Below are positions 44,215 through 53,267 of a DNA stretch of 64,000 bases, piece by piece. The DNA lies in assembly GCA_035310985.1 (NCBI GenBank), contig DATGDH010000058.1, positions 124,001 through 188,000 of the forward strand. The letters run 5' to 3'. A program made the position numbers and the translations under genes. The first letter of the stretch is position 1, and each line of letters begins with the position of its first letter. The notes below the pieces were generated by a model. The model saw only the letters and a program-made list of their open reading frames with translations, was not told the DNA's origin and made no database searches. The stretch is from DAHVFK01 sp035310985 (GTDB lineage Bacteria > Pseudomonadota > Gammaproteobacteria > Burkholderiales > SG8-39).

Positions 44215-47200
44215 TTGACCAAGACCGCCCCCCAACTGCAGCTCTCCTTCGGCGCTTCTTTCGAGGACCTGTACGAGCGTGCCGGGCTGGCGCACCTGGA
44301 CGCGGCCTTCCTCGGCTGGGCGGGCGAAGCCGACGCCGCCTTGCGCGCCCGGCTGGAGAGCGCGCGCGCGCGCCCGGACGCGCTTTCCGCGAAGGAAGAA
44401 TCCGATCTCCTCATTGCGCTCGCGCCGCTGCTGGAGGATTTTCTCGGCCGTCTGTTCGGCATCGGTTCCGAGCTGCAGCGCCTGGCTGCACGCCACCACG
44501 AGCTCGCGCCGCTTTATTCGGTGAAGCGGCTGTTCGTCCAGCGTCGCGCGCTGCACAAGGTCAAGCCCGAAGAGCTACAGGGCTTCGACGCCGCCGCAGC
44601 CGAGGCCGCGCTGGCGCGCGCCTTCGGCGAGCCGTTCAGCGAGCTCGGCTTCGCGCGCGCGGTCACGGCATGGCAGGACGACGAGGCCGCGCATGCGCCC
44701 GAGCTCGAGCTCGCCGCGCGCTACGCGGCCTGGGCCGCGGGTACCCCCGAGGGACGCGCCAAGCATCGCGCGGGAGTGCTCTTCAAGGCGCCGCGCAAGC
44801 TCGACTTCATGCGCCTGGTGCCTGTGCGCACCGAGTCGATGCAGGGGGCTGCGCGCCACACGCTGGCGGGCGATCATCTGCGCCGCCGCGAGGGATTCGC
44901 GCTTACCGACGGCGGCACCGACCTGGTGGGCGCGCTCGACCAAGCCAATTACTGCATCTGGTGCCACGAGCAGGGCAAGGACTCGTGCTCCAAGGGACTT
45001 AAGGACAAACCGCCCGCGAAGAGCTTCAAGAAGACGGTGTTCGGGGTGACGCTCGCGGGCTGCCCGCTCGAGGAGAAGATCTCGGAGTTCCACCTGGTGA
45101 AGACGCGCGGCCTGCCGCTCGCTGCACTGGCGGTGATCACGGTGGACAACGCCATGGTCGCCGGTACCGGGCATCGCATCTGCAACGACTGCATGAAGTC
45201 CTGCATCTACCAGAAGCAGGATCCGGTTGACATCCCGCAGGCCGAGACGCGCACGCTCAAGGACGTGCTCGAGCTGCCGTGGGGGTTCGAGATCTATTCG
45301 CTGCTCACGCGCTGGAATCCCCTAAACCTGCGCCGCCCGTATCCCCGGCCCGCGAGCGGCAAGCGCGTGCTGGTGACCGGCCTTGGGCCGGCCGGGTTCA
45401 CGGTCGCGCATCATCTGCTGAACGACGGTCACACCGTGGTCGGTATCGACGGACTCAAGATCGAGCCGCTCGATTCCGCACTGTCCGGGGTCGACGCCCA
45501 CGGCCGGCGCCGACTTTTCCGTCCGGTGCGCGATATCGCGGAGCTGCGCGAGCCGCTCGATGCGCGCGTGATGGCCGGCTTCGGAGGAGTCGCCGAATAC
45601 GGCATCACCGTGCGCTGGGACAAGAACTTCCTCAAGATCATCCGCCTGCTGCTCGAGCGGCGCAGCGCTTTCGCGATGTTTGGCGGTGTGCGCTTCGGCG
45701 GCACCATCACTGCCAAGAGCGCCCTCGAGATGGGCTTCGATCACATCGTGCTCGCGGCGGGCGCCGGCCGCCCGACCCTGCTCGACATCCCGAACGGCCT
45801 GGCGCGCGGCGTGCGGGCTGCCTCCGATTTTCTGATGGCGCTGCAGCTCACCGGCGCGGCGCGCCGCGACTCGATCGCCAATTTGCAGATACGCCTGCCC
45901 GTCGTGGTGATCGGCGGCGGCCTGACCGCCATCGACACGGCGACCGAATCGCTCGCCTACTACGTCGTCCAGGTGGAGAAGTTCCGTACGCGCTACGACG
46001 CGCTGTGCGCCGAACGCGGCGAAGCCGCAGTGCGCGCGGCGTGGAACCGCGAGGAGTCGGGCATCGCGGACGAGTTCCTGGCGCACGCGCGCGAGATCCG
46101 GGCCGAACGCGAGCGGGCGCAGCGCGAAGGGCGCGAGGCGCGCATCGTCGAGCTGCTCAAGGGCTGGGGCGGCGTGCAGATCGTCTATCGCCGGCGCCTG
46201 GTCGACTCGCCCTCCTACACCTTGAATCACGAGGAAGTGGAGAAAGCGCTCGAGGAAGGCATCGGTTACGTCGAGGGACTGTCACCGACGCGCGTCGAAC
46301 TGGACGAGTTCGGCCACGCGCGCGCGGTGCGCTTCGCGCAGCAAGGCGGCGCCGAGATCGAGCTGCCCGCGCGCGCGGTGCTCGTGGCGGCGGGCACGCA
46401 GCCCAACACGGTGCTCGGACGCGAAGACCCGCAGCACTTCAGCCTGGATGGCAAGTATTTCCAGGCCTGCGACCGCGATGGGCGACGCGTCGAGCCCGAG
46501 CGTGCGATCTCCAAGCCCGAGCACGCCGATATCCTCATGTGGCGCGCTCCCGACGGCCGCTTCGCAAGCTATTTCGGCGACCTGCACCCGTCCTTCTTCG
46601 GCAACGTGGTCAAAGCGATGGGCGGGGCCAAGCAGGGCTATCCGCTGGTGAGCGAGGTCCTGGCGCGCGTGGCGCCGGCGTCGCCGCTGGACGACGCGGC
46701 GTTCTTCGCGCGGCTGAACGACGAGCTGCGACCGGTGGTGCACGAAATCAGGCGCCACACGCCGAGCATCGTGGAGGTCGTGGTGCGCGCCCCGCGGGCA
46801 GCGCGCGAGTTCCATCCGGGGCAGTTCTACCGCCTGCAGAATTTCGAGACGCTGGCGCCGAAGGTCGACGGGACGACGCTCGCCATGGAAGGTCTGGCGC
46901 TCACCGGCGCATGGGTCGACAAGGCGCGCGGCCTGCTTTCGACCATCATCCTCGAGATGGGCGGCTCATCGGACATCTGCGCCCATCTCAAGCCGGGCGA
47001 GCCGGTGGTCCTGATGGGGCCGACTGGGACTCCGACGGAGATCCCGCGCGACGAGACGGTGGTGCTCGTGGGCGGCGGACTGGGCAATGCCGTGCTCTTC
47101 TCGATCGGCCAGGCGCTGCGCGCCGCCGGTTCGAGAGTGCTCTACTTCGCGGGGTACAAGCGCGTGCCCGACCGCTACAAGATCGAGGACATCGAGGCGG

Positions 47201-47712
47201 CAGCCGACGTGGTCGTGTGGTGCTGCGACGAGACGCCCGGCTTCGCGCCCGGACGCGCGCAGGACCGCAGCTTCGTCGGCAACATCGTCGAGGCGATGCT
47301 CGCCTACGCTTCGGGGCAGCTCGGCGACCAGCCGATCTCGTTCCACGAATGTGACCGGCTGATCGCGATCGGCTCGGACCGCATGATGGCGGCCGTGGCG
47401 CGCGCCCGGCACGAAGGTCTCAAGCAACACATCAAGTCCGCGCACCTGGGCATCGGCTCGATCAACTCGCCGATGCAATGCATGATGAAGGAGGTATGCG
47501 CGCAGTGCCTGCAGCCGCACGTCGATCCGGTGAGCGGCGACCGCAGCTACGTCTTCTCTTGCTTCAACCAGGACCAGCCGCTCGACCTCGTCGACTTCGC
47601 GGCGCTCGACCAGCGCCTGCGGCAGAACGGCGTGCACGAGAAGCTTACCGCGCAGTGGATCGACCGCTGCCTCAGGATGCTCAAGCTGCGTGCGGACAGA
47701 AAGGCCGCGTAG
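44215..47712 (+). CDS. Fused iron-sulfur flavoprotein (GltD/NfnL-like plus FNR/NfnS-like)
   Basis: A 1165-residue protein made of four parts. Residues 1-240 are an unrecognised helical region. Residues 245-335 hold seven cysteines (247, 250, 258, 283; 323, 326, 330), as for two iron-sulfur clusters. Residues 385-810 are a GltD-type FAD/NAD(P) module (TGLGPAGF, VVIGGGLTAID). Residues 840-1165 are an FNR/PyrK-type reductase (FHPGQFYRLQ, VLVGGGLGNAV) ending in a 2Fe-2S motif (Cys1089, 1095, 1098, 1116). This is both subunits of NfnAB (NADH-dependent ferredoxin:NADP oxidoreductase) in one chain, so electron bifurcation is possible but unproven. The start is TTG 44215 (no ATG or GTG available). 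A transport operon follows 58 bases on. Confidence 0.8.
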   Translation: MTKTAPQLQLSFGASFEDLYERAGLAHLDAAFLGWAGEADAALRARLESARARPDALSAKEESDLLIALAPLLEDFLGRLFGIGSELQRLAARHHELAPLYSVKRLFVQRRALHKVKPEELQGFDAAAAEAALARAFGEPFSELGFARAVTAWQDDEAAHAPELELAARYAAWAAGTPEGRAKHRAGVLFKAPRKLDFMRLVPVRTESMQGAARHTLAGDHLRRREGFALTDGGTDLVGALDQANYCIWCHEQGKDSCSKGLKDKPPAKSFKKTVFGVTLAGCPLEEKISEFHLVKTRGLPLAALAVITVDNAMVAGTGHRICNDCMKSCIYQKQDPVDIPQAETRTLKDVLELPWGFEIYSLLTRWNPLNLRRPYPRPASGKRVLVTGLGPAGFTVAHHLLNDGHTVVGIDGLKIEPLDSALSGVDAHGRRRLFRPVRDIAELREPLDARVMAGFGGVAEYGITVRWDKNFLKIIRLLLERRSAFAMFGGVRFGGTITAKSALEMGFDHIVLAAGAGRPTLLDIPNGLARGVRAASDFLMALQLTGAARRDSIANLQIRLPVVVIGGGLTAIDTATESLAYYVVQVEKFRTRYDALCAERGEAAVRAAWNREESGIADEFLAHAREIRAERERAQREGREARIVELLKGWGGVQIVYRRRLVDSPSYTLNHEEVEKALEEGIGYVEGLSPTRVELDEFGHARAVRFAQQGGAEIELPARAVLVAAGTQPNTVLGREDPQHFSLDGKYFQACDRDGRRVEPERAISKPEHADILMWRAPDGRFASYFGDLHPSFFGNVVKAMGGAKQGYPLVSEVLARVAPASPLDDAAFFARLNDELRPVVHEIRRHTPSIVEVVVRAPRAAREFHPGQFYRLQNFETLAPKVDGTTLAMEGLALTGAWVDKARGLLSTIILEMGGSSDICAHLKPGEPVVLMGPTGTPTEIPRDETVVLVGGGLGNAVLFSIGQALRAAGSRVLYFAGYKRVPDRYKIEDIEAAADVVVWCCDETPGFAPGRAQDRSFVGNIVEAMLAYASGQLGDQPISFHECDRLIAIGSDRMMAAVARARHEGLKQHIKSAHLGIGSINSPMQCMMKEVCAQCLQPHVDPVSGDRSYVFSCFNQDQPLDLVDFAALDQRLRQNGVHEKLTAQWIDRCLRMLKLRADRKAA

Positions 47713-47770
47713 CGGCGCGGCGGTGCGTGTGCTAAGTTCGCGCGGAATGGTCGAACGTACGGAGCAGGCA

Positions 47771-48973
47771 ATGAAATTCCCACGCGGCGTCCTCGGGCTC
47801 GTATTCGCGGCAGTAGCGGCAGGCGGGCCAATGCGCGGCTTTGGCGCCGAGCCGATCAGGATCGGCGAGCTGAACAGCTACAAGGTGTTTCCGGCGTTTC
47901 TCGAACCTTACAAGAAGGGCTGGCAGCTCGCGCTGGAAGAAATCAACGCTTCCGGCGGAGTCGACGGGCGCAAGCTGGAAGTCGTCTCGCGCGACGACGG
48001 CGGCGATCCGGGAACCGCGGTGCGCGTCGCGGAGGAGCTCATCACACGCGACCGCGTCAGCCTGCTGATGGGCACCTTCGCTTCGAATGTCGGACTGGCG
48101 GTGGCGAACCTCGCCAACCAGCGCAAGACGGTGTTCATCGCCGCCGAGCCCCTGACCGACAAGATCGTCTGGCAGGACGGCAACCGTTACACGTTCCGGC
48201 TGCGGCCCTCGACCTACATGCAGGTCGCCATGCTGGTGCCCGAAGCCGCCAAGCTGAAGAAGAAGCGCTGGGCGATCGTCTATCCGAATTACGAGTACGG
48301 CCAGTCGGCGACCGCTTCCTTCAAGCAGCTTATGGCCAAGGCGCAGCCCGGCATCGAGATCGTCGAGGAGCAGGCGCCCCCGCTCGGCAAGATCGATGCG
48401 GGCGCGGTAGTGCAGGCCCTGCTCGACGCCAAGCCCGATGCGATCTTCAGCTCCCTGTTTGCGGCCGACCTGCAGAAATTCGTGCGCGAGGGCAACACCC
48501 GCGGCCTATTCAAGGGGCGCGCGGTATTCAACCTGCTCGGCGGCGAGCCCGAATACCTCGACCCGCTGAAGGACGAGACCCCGCAAGGCTGGTGGGTAAC
48601 CGGCTACCCCTGGGACCAGATCAAGACCCCCGAGCACACGAAGTTCCTGAACGCCTACCGCAAGCGCTGGAACGACTATCCGCGCGTGGGCTCGGTCGTC
48701 GGCTACACGACGATGTACACGGTGGCGGACGCGCTCAGGAAAGCCGGCTCGGCCGACACCGAGAAGCTCGTCGCGGCGCTCGAGGGTCTGGAAATGGAGA
48801 CGCCCTTTGGCCCGATCATCTACCGCGCCGTCGATCATCAATCGACGATGGGCGCCTACGTCGGGCAGCTCGCCAGGAAAGACGGCAAAGGCGTGATGGT
48901 TAACTGGCACTTTGCCGACGGGGCGGATTACCTGCCCTCGCCCGCCGAAGCGAAGCTCTTGCGCAAACAATAG
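47771..48973 (+). CDS. Branched-chain amino acid/amide-type ABC transporter, substrate-binding protein
   Basis: A 400-residue periplasmic type I binding protein of the LivK/AmiC/UrtA family, with a signal peptide (about 1-25). The first mature residues EPIRIGELNSYKVFPAF and the phrases LALEEINASGGVDGRKLEVV and TFASNVGLAVANLAN are characteristic. Ligands in this family include branched-chain amino acids, amides, urea and aromatic acids; none can be assigned here. The ATG 47771 has GGAG seven bases upstream. Permease and ATPase genes follow directly. Confidence 0.92.
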   Translation: MKFPRGVLGLVFAAVAAGGPMRGFGAEPIRIGELNSYKVFPAFLEPYKKGWQLALEEINASGGVDGRKLEVVSRDDGGDPGTAVRVAEELITRDRVSLLMGTFASNVGLAVANLANQRKTVFIAAEPLTDKIVWQDGNRYTFRLRPSTYMQVAMLVPEAAKLKKKRWAIVYPNYEYGQSATASFKQLMAKAQPGIEIVEEQAPPLGKIDAGAVVQALLDAKPDAIFSSLFAADLQKFVREGNTRGLFKGRAVFNLLGGEPEYLDPLKDETPQGWWVTGYPWDQIKTPEHTKFLNAYRKRWNDYPRVGSVVGYTTMYTVADALRKAGSADTEKLVAALEGLEMETPFGPIIYRAVDHQSTMGAYVGQLARKDGKGVMVNWHFADGADYLPSPAEAKLLRKQ

Positions 48974-48995
48974 CCGCCCTCCGGCTCCGCCGCCC

Positions 48996-50873
48996 ATGAG
49001 CGCGTCGGCGGTCCTGCTCCAGTTTCTGAACGGCCTGGCCGGCGCAAGCTCGCTATTCCTGGTCGCGGCGGGCCTGTCGCTCATCTTCGGCGTGACGCGC
49101 ATCGTCAACTTCGCGCACGGCTCGTTCTACATGCTCGGGCTGTATCTCGCCTACACGCTGATCGGATACTTCGGCCACGGCGTAGCCGGCTTCTGGGGCG
49201 GCGTGCTGCTGTCGGGGATCTCGATCGGGCTCGCGGGCGCGCTGATCGAAAGCCTGCTGCTGCGCCGGCTGTACGCCGCGCCCGAACTGTTGCAGCTGCT
49301 CGCGACGTTCGCGCTGCTGCTGGTGATCCAGGACTTCACGCTCTGGGCGTGGGGGCCCGAGGACCTGCTCGGGCCGCGCGCGCCGGGACTCGCGGGCGCG
49401 TTGACCATCGCGGGAGGACGCTTCCCCGAGTACGACCTGCTGCTGATCGTGCTCGGACCTGCGGTGCTGCTCGCGCTGCACCTGCTGCTGCGCCGCACCC
49501 GGTGGGGCACTCTGGTGCGCGCCGCGACGCAGGACCGCGAAATGGCCGGCGCGCTCGGCGTCAATCAGAAATGGCTATTCACCGGCGTGTTTGCGCTCGG
49601 CGCCCTGCTCGCCGGGCTGGGCGGTGCGCTGCAGATTCCGCGCGAGCCGGCCAGCCTGTATCTCGACCTGTCTGTCATCGCCGACGCGTTCGTGGTCGTG
49701 GTGGTCGGCGGGCTCGGTTCTATCGGCGGGGCGTTTCTTGCCGCGCTCCTGATCGCCGAGGTCAAGGCCTTCTGCATCGGGATCGGCGACGTCGCCATCG
49801 CCGGCCAGGTCTTCTCGCTCTCCAAGCTCACGCTGGTGGTCGAGTTCGTCGTCATGGCGGTTGTGCTGGTGCTGCGCCCCTGGGGACTGCGCGGGCGGGC
49901 GCTCGCCCAATTGCGCGGCGCAGGTGCGAGCGAGCCACCGCTCAGGCCGCCGTCACGCGCCGCCATGGGCGCGCTGGGGGCGCTCGCGGGCGCGCTCGCG
50001 CTCGTGCCGCTGTTCGCGCACGGCTACGCGCTCATCCTACTCACGGAGATTCTGGTGTTCGCCCTGCTCGCGGTCAGCCTGCACTTCATCATGGGGCCGG
50101 GCGGGCTGCACTCCTTCGGCCACGCGGCGTATTTCGGGCTCGGCGCTTACGGCGCCGCGCTGCTGTTGCAGCGAGGTGGGCTGCCGATGGAGCTCGCCCT
50201 GCCGCTCGGCCCCCTGCTCTCCGGCGCCGCGGCTTTGGCGTTCGGCTGGTTCTGCGTGCGGCTGTCTGGAGTCTATTTCGCGATGCTCACGCTCGCCTTC
50301 GCGCAGATCAGCTGGTCCGTCGTGTTCCAGTGGGATGCGCTGACAGGGGGCTCGAACGGCATGATCGGCATCTGGCCTGCCTCGTGGCTTTCGTCGGGCA
50401 CGGCTTACTACTACCTCACGCTCGCCGCGTGTACGGCGGCCATCGCCGCACTGTGGCGCATCGTCTACTCGCCATTCGGCTACGCGCTGCGCGCCGGCCG
50501 GGACTCTCCCTTGCGCGCCGGCGCGATCGGCATCGACGTGCGCGCCCAGCAATGGGCTGCCTTCGTGATCGCCGGCCTGTTCGCAGGTGCGAGCGGCGCG
50601 CTATTCGCCTTTTCCAAGGGGTCCATCTCCCCCGAATCGCTCGCCGTCCCACGCTCGGTCGACAGCCTCGTGATGGTGCTGCTCGGCGGCATCCAGACAT
50701 TGACCGGACCGGTATGGGGTGCGGCGCTCTTCATCTGGTTGCAGGACACCGTCTCGCGCAGCGTCGAATACTGGCGTGCCCTGATCGGCCTCGTGATTCT
50801 CGCCCTGGTGCTCGTCTTTCCGCAGGGAATGGCGGGCTTCCTGCGCGCACGATTCGCGGGCGCGGAGGGATGA
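48996..50873 (+). CDS. Branched-chain amino acid-type ABC permease, LivH-LivM fusion
   Basis: A 625-residue inner-membrane protein joining two permeases usually made separately. Residues 1-290 are LivH-like (SLIFGVTRIVNFAHGSFYMLG; VVVVGGLGSIGGAFLAALL) and residues 310-625 are LivM-like (ALLAVSLHFIMGPGGLHSFGHAAYFGLGAYGA's region; LRAGRDSPLRAGAIGIDV; VMVLLGGIQTLTGPVWGA). The linker near 295-310 is basic. The ATG 48996 begins MSASAVLLQFLNG, 22 bases after the binding-protein gene; livG follows in three bases. Transport partner and energy supply are the next two ATPases. Confidence 0.92.
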   Translation: MSASAVLLQFLNGLAGASSLFLVAAGLSLIFGVTRIVNFAHGSFYMLGLYLAYTLIGYFGHGVAGFWGGVLLSGISIGLAGALIESLLLRRLYAAPELLQLLATFALLLVIQDFTLWAWGPEDLLGPRAPGLAGALTIAGGRFPEYDLLLIVLGPAVLLALHLLLRRTRWGTLVRAATQDREMAGALGVNQKWLFTGVFALGALLAGLGGALQIPREPASLYLDLSVIADAFVVVVVGGLGSIGGAFLAALLIAEVKAFCIGIGDVAIAGQVFSLSKLTLVVEFVVMAVVLVLRPWGLRGRALAQLRGAGASEPPLRPPSRAAMGALGALAGALALVPLFAHGYALILLTEILVFALLAVSLHFIMGPGGLHSFGHAAYFGLGAYGAALLLQRGGLPMELALPLGPLLSGAAALAFGWFCVRLSGVYFAMLTLAFAQISWSVVFQWDALTGGSNGMIGIWPASWLSSGTAYYYLTLAACTAAIAALWRIVYSPFGYALRAGRDSPLRAGAIGIDVRAQQWAAFVIAGLFAGASGALFAFSKGSISPESLAVPRSVDSLVMVLLGGIQTLTGPVWGAALFIWLQDTVSRSVEYWRALIGLVILALVLVFPQGMAGFLRARFAGAEG

Positions 50874-50876
50874 GCT

Positions 50877-51635
50877 ATGAGCGAGCCGATCCTGCAGGTG
50901 AGCGGTCTGACCAAGGCCTATGGCGGCGTGCGCGCGGTGTCCGGGGTCAGCTTCTCGGTCGCGCCGGGCGAACTGGTGGCGATGATCGGTCCCAACGGCG
51001 CTGGCAAGACCACCTGCTTCAACATGCTAAACGGACAGGTCGCGCCCGACGCGGGGCGCATCGAGCTCGCGGGCCGCGCCGTGGTGGGCCGCAAGCCGCA
51101 CGAAATCTGGCGTCTGGGCGTCGGACGCACGTTCCAGATTACCGCGACGTTCGGCTCCATGACGGTACGCGAAAACGTCCAGCTGGCGCTGCTCTCGCAG
51201 CACCGGCGCCTGCGCTCGCTCAGCGCGCTTGCCAGCCGCAGCTATGTCCCCGACGCCGATGCGCTGCTCGCGCATGTCGGCATGCTCGCGCAGGCCGGAC
51301 GCCCTTGCGCGGTGCTCGCCTACGGCGACCTGAAGCGCGTCGAGCTTGCGGTCGCCCTGGCGAACCGGCCGCGGCTGCTGCTGATGGACGAACCGACGGC
51401 AGGAATGGCGCCGCGGGAACGAGGCGAGCTGATGCAGCTCGTCTCCGGTCTGGCGCATGCTCAGAACATGGCCGTACTGTTCACCGAGCACGACATGGAC
51501 GTCGTATTCGGACATGCCGACCGCATCATCGTGCTCAGTCGCGGCGAGCTGATCGCACAGGGAAAGCCTGACGAGGTGCGCGCCAATCCGCAGGTGCAGG
51601 AGGTCTACCTCGGGAGCCGTTTCGCGCATGCTTGA
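50877..51635 (+). CDS. Branched-chain amino acid-type ABC transporter ATPase (LivG-like)
   Basis: A 252-residue cytoplasmic ATPase with Walker A GPNGAGKTT (about 37-45), a Q-loop (GRTFQITATFGSMTVRENV) and Walker B LLLMDEPTAGM (about 162-172). The usual LSGGQ signature is replaced by AYGDLKRVELA, as in many LivG proteins. It follows the permease fusion at once and overlaps the second ATPase gene by eight bases. Confidence 0.93.
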   Translation: MSEPILQVSGLTKAYGGVRAVSGVSFSVAPGELVAMIGPNGAGKTTCFNMLNGQVAPDAGRIELAGRAVVGRKPHEIWRLGVGRTFQITATFGSMTVRENVQLALLSQHRRLRSLSALASRSYVPDADALLAHVGMLAQAGRPCAVLAYGDLKRVELAVALANRPRLLLMDEPTAGMAPRERGELMQLVSGLAHAQNMAVLFTEHDMDVVFGHADRIIVLSRGELIAQGKPDEVRANPQVQEVYLGSRFAHA

Positions 51636-52329
51636 AATCAGGCGACTGAACGCCGGCTACGGGCGGGCGCGAATTCTCTTCGATCTGGATCTCGACGCAC
51701 GCCATGGCGAGGTCGTAGTGCTCCTCGGCCGCAACGGCGCCGGCAAGTCCACTGTGCTCAAGACGATCATCGGCCTGGTGAGACCGACTTCCGGGGAGAT
51801 CCGGTTTGCCGGCAAACGGATCGACCGCCTGCAGCCGTTCCAGATCGCACGCCTCGGAATCGGCTACGTGCCCGAGGACCGACGCATCTTCACCGACCTC
51901 ACAGTGGCTGAGAACCTCGAGGTGGGGCGCCGGCCTGCGCGCGCCGACGCGACGCACTGGACGAGCGACAAGCTGTTCAGGCTATTTCCCAATCTCGCGG
52001 AGATGCGCAACCGCCGCGGCGCGCACATGTCCGGCGGCGAGCAGCAGATGCTCACCATCGCGCGCACGCTGATGGGCAATCCCCGCGCTGTCCTGCTCGA
52101 CGAGCCCTCCGAGGGGCTCGCGCCGCTAATCGTGCAGCAGATGGCGCGCACCGTGCTCCAGCTGAAGCAAGAGGGCTTGACGGTGCTGCTCTGCGAGCAG
52201 AACCTGCGTTTCGCGCAGGCGGTTGCCGATCGCGCTTTCGTGCTCGAGAAGGGTCATGTGCGATATTCCGGCGCCATGCGCGCGCTGGAAGCCGATGCCG
52301 CGCTGCGCGAGCAGTATCTCTCGCTATAG
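51628..52329 (+). CDS. Branched-chain amino acid-type ABC transporter ATPase (LivF-like)
   Basis: A 233-residue ATPase of the LivF type with Walker A GRNGAGKST (about 33-41), GYVPEDRRIFTDLTVAENLEVG (the LivF hallmark), a proper signature MSGGEQQMLTIAR and Walker B VLLDEPSEGLAP. It closes the transporter and is followed by a CDF gene on the same strand. Confidence 0.94.
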   Translation: MLEIRRLNAGYGRARILFDLDLDARHGEVVVLLGRNGAGKSTVLKTIIGLVRPTSGEIRFAGKRIDRLQPFQIARLGIGYVPEDRRIFTDLTVAENLEVGRRPARADATHWTSDKLFRLFPNLAEMRNRRGAHMSGGEQQMLTIARTLMGNPRAVLLDEPSEGLAPLIVQQMARTVLQLKQEGLTVLLCEQNLRFAQAVADRAFVLEKGHVRYSGAMRALEADAALREQYLSL

Positions 52330-52349
52330 AAGATAAGTTGGGCCACACG

Positions 52350-53258
52350 ATGATCGTCCAAGACCGCAGCCTGCAGCGCTACGCCTGGCTCTCGGTGGGC
52401 ACCGCGCTGCTCACCATCGCGCTCAAGGCCGCCGCGTGGCTGACGACCGGATCCGTCGGCATGCTGTCCGACGCGCTGGAGTCGCTGGTCAACTTGGTGG
52501 CGGCGCTGCTCGCGCTGTGGATGCTGCGGCTGGCGGAGGCGCCCCCGGATTCGGAGCACCCTTTCGGTCGCTCGAAAGCCGAATACTTCTCCAGTGGATT
52601 CGAGGGCGCGCTTATCGTTCTCGCCGCGGCCGGCATCATCTATGCCGCGGTGCCGCGCCTGATCTCGCCCAAAACGCTCGATGCGCCGGCGCTCGGCATC
52701 ACCATCTCGGTGATCGCGTCGGCGGTCAATTTCTGGACCGCGCGCGTGCTGCTCGCCGCGGGTGCGCGCTATCACAGCATCACGCTCGAGGCCGACGCGC
52801 GGCACCTGTTGACCGATGTCTGGACCTCCGCCGGCGTGCTCGTGGCGGTGGCGCTGGTCGCCGTCAGCGGATGGCTGTTGCTCGATCCGCTCATCGCCAT
52901 CGCCGTGGCGGTGAACATCGTGTGGACCGGTGCGAAGCTGATGCGTCGCTCGTTCGCCGGCCTGCTCGACGCCGCGATTCCGGAGGCCGAGCGCAACGAG
53001 GTCAGCAAGATCCTGCAGGAGTACGCGAACCGCTACGGCGTCGCGTTCCATGCGGTACGCACAAGGCGCGCCGGCGCGCGCCGCTTCGTCTCGTTCCACC
53101 TGCTTGTGCCGGACGCGTGGACCGTGCACCACGCGCACCAGATCGCCGAGGAGATCGAGGCGCGCATCGGCGCACTGTTGCCGCACGCCTCGCTGTTCAG
53201 TCACATCGAGCCGATTTCGGATCCGCGGTCCTACGACGACATCGAGCTCGAGCGCTGA
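52350..53258 (+). CDS. Cation diffusion facilitator family transporter
   Basis: A 302-residue inner-membrane antiporter that exports divalent metal ions. The first part has six membrane helices; helix 2 carries the metal-site DALES (SVGMLSDALESLVNL, about 35-49) and helix 5 has HLLTDVWTS (about 152-160). A cytoplasmic C-terminal domain (about 205-302) has metal-binding histidines (AHQIAEEIE). The ATG at 52350 is used; a TTG at 52338 with AGAAGATAAG before it would add four residues. It is downstream of the LivF-like gene by 20 bases, so it may be co-transcribed, but the functional link is unclear. Confidence 0.88.
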   Translation: MIVQDRSLQRYAWLSVGTALLTIALKAAAWLTTGSVGMLSDALESLVNLVAALLALWMLRLAEAPPDSEHPFGRSKAEYFSSGFEGALIVLAAAGIIYAAVPRLISPKTLDAPALGITISVIASAVNFWTARVLLAAGARYHSITLEADARHLLTDVWTSAGVLVAVALVAVSGWLLLDPLIAIAVAVNIVWTGAKLMRRSFAGLLDAAIPEAERNEVSKILQEYANRYGVAFHAVRTRRAGARRFVSFHLLVPDAWTVHHAHQIAEEIEARIGALLPHASLFSHIEPISDPRSYDDIELER

Positions 53259-53267
53259 CAGGAGCAC

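Noticed and set aside
49349..51571. 740-codon plus-strand frame across the permease and LivG-like genes
   Set aside because: Out-of-frame shadow of two transporter genes with clear motifs.
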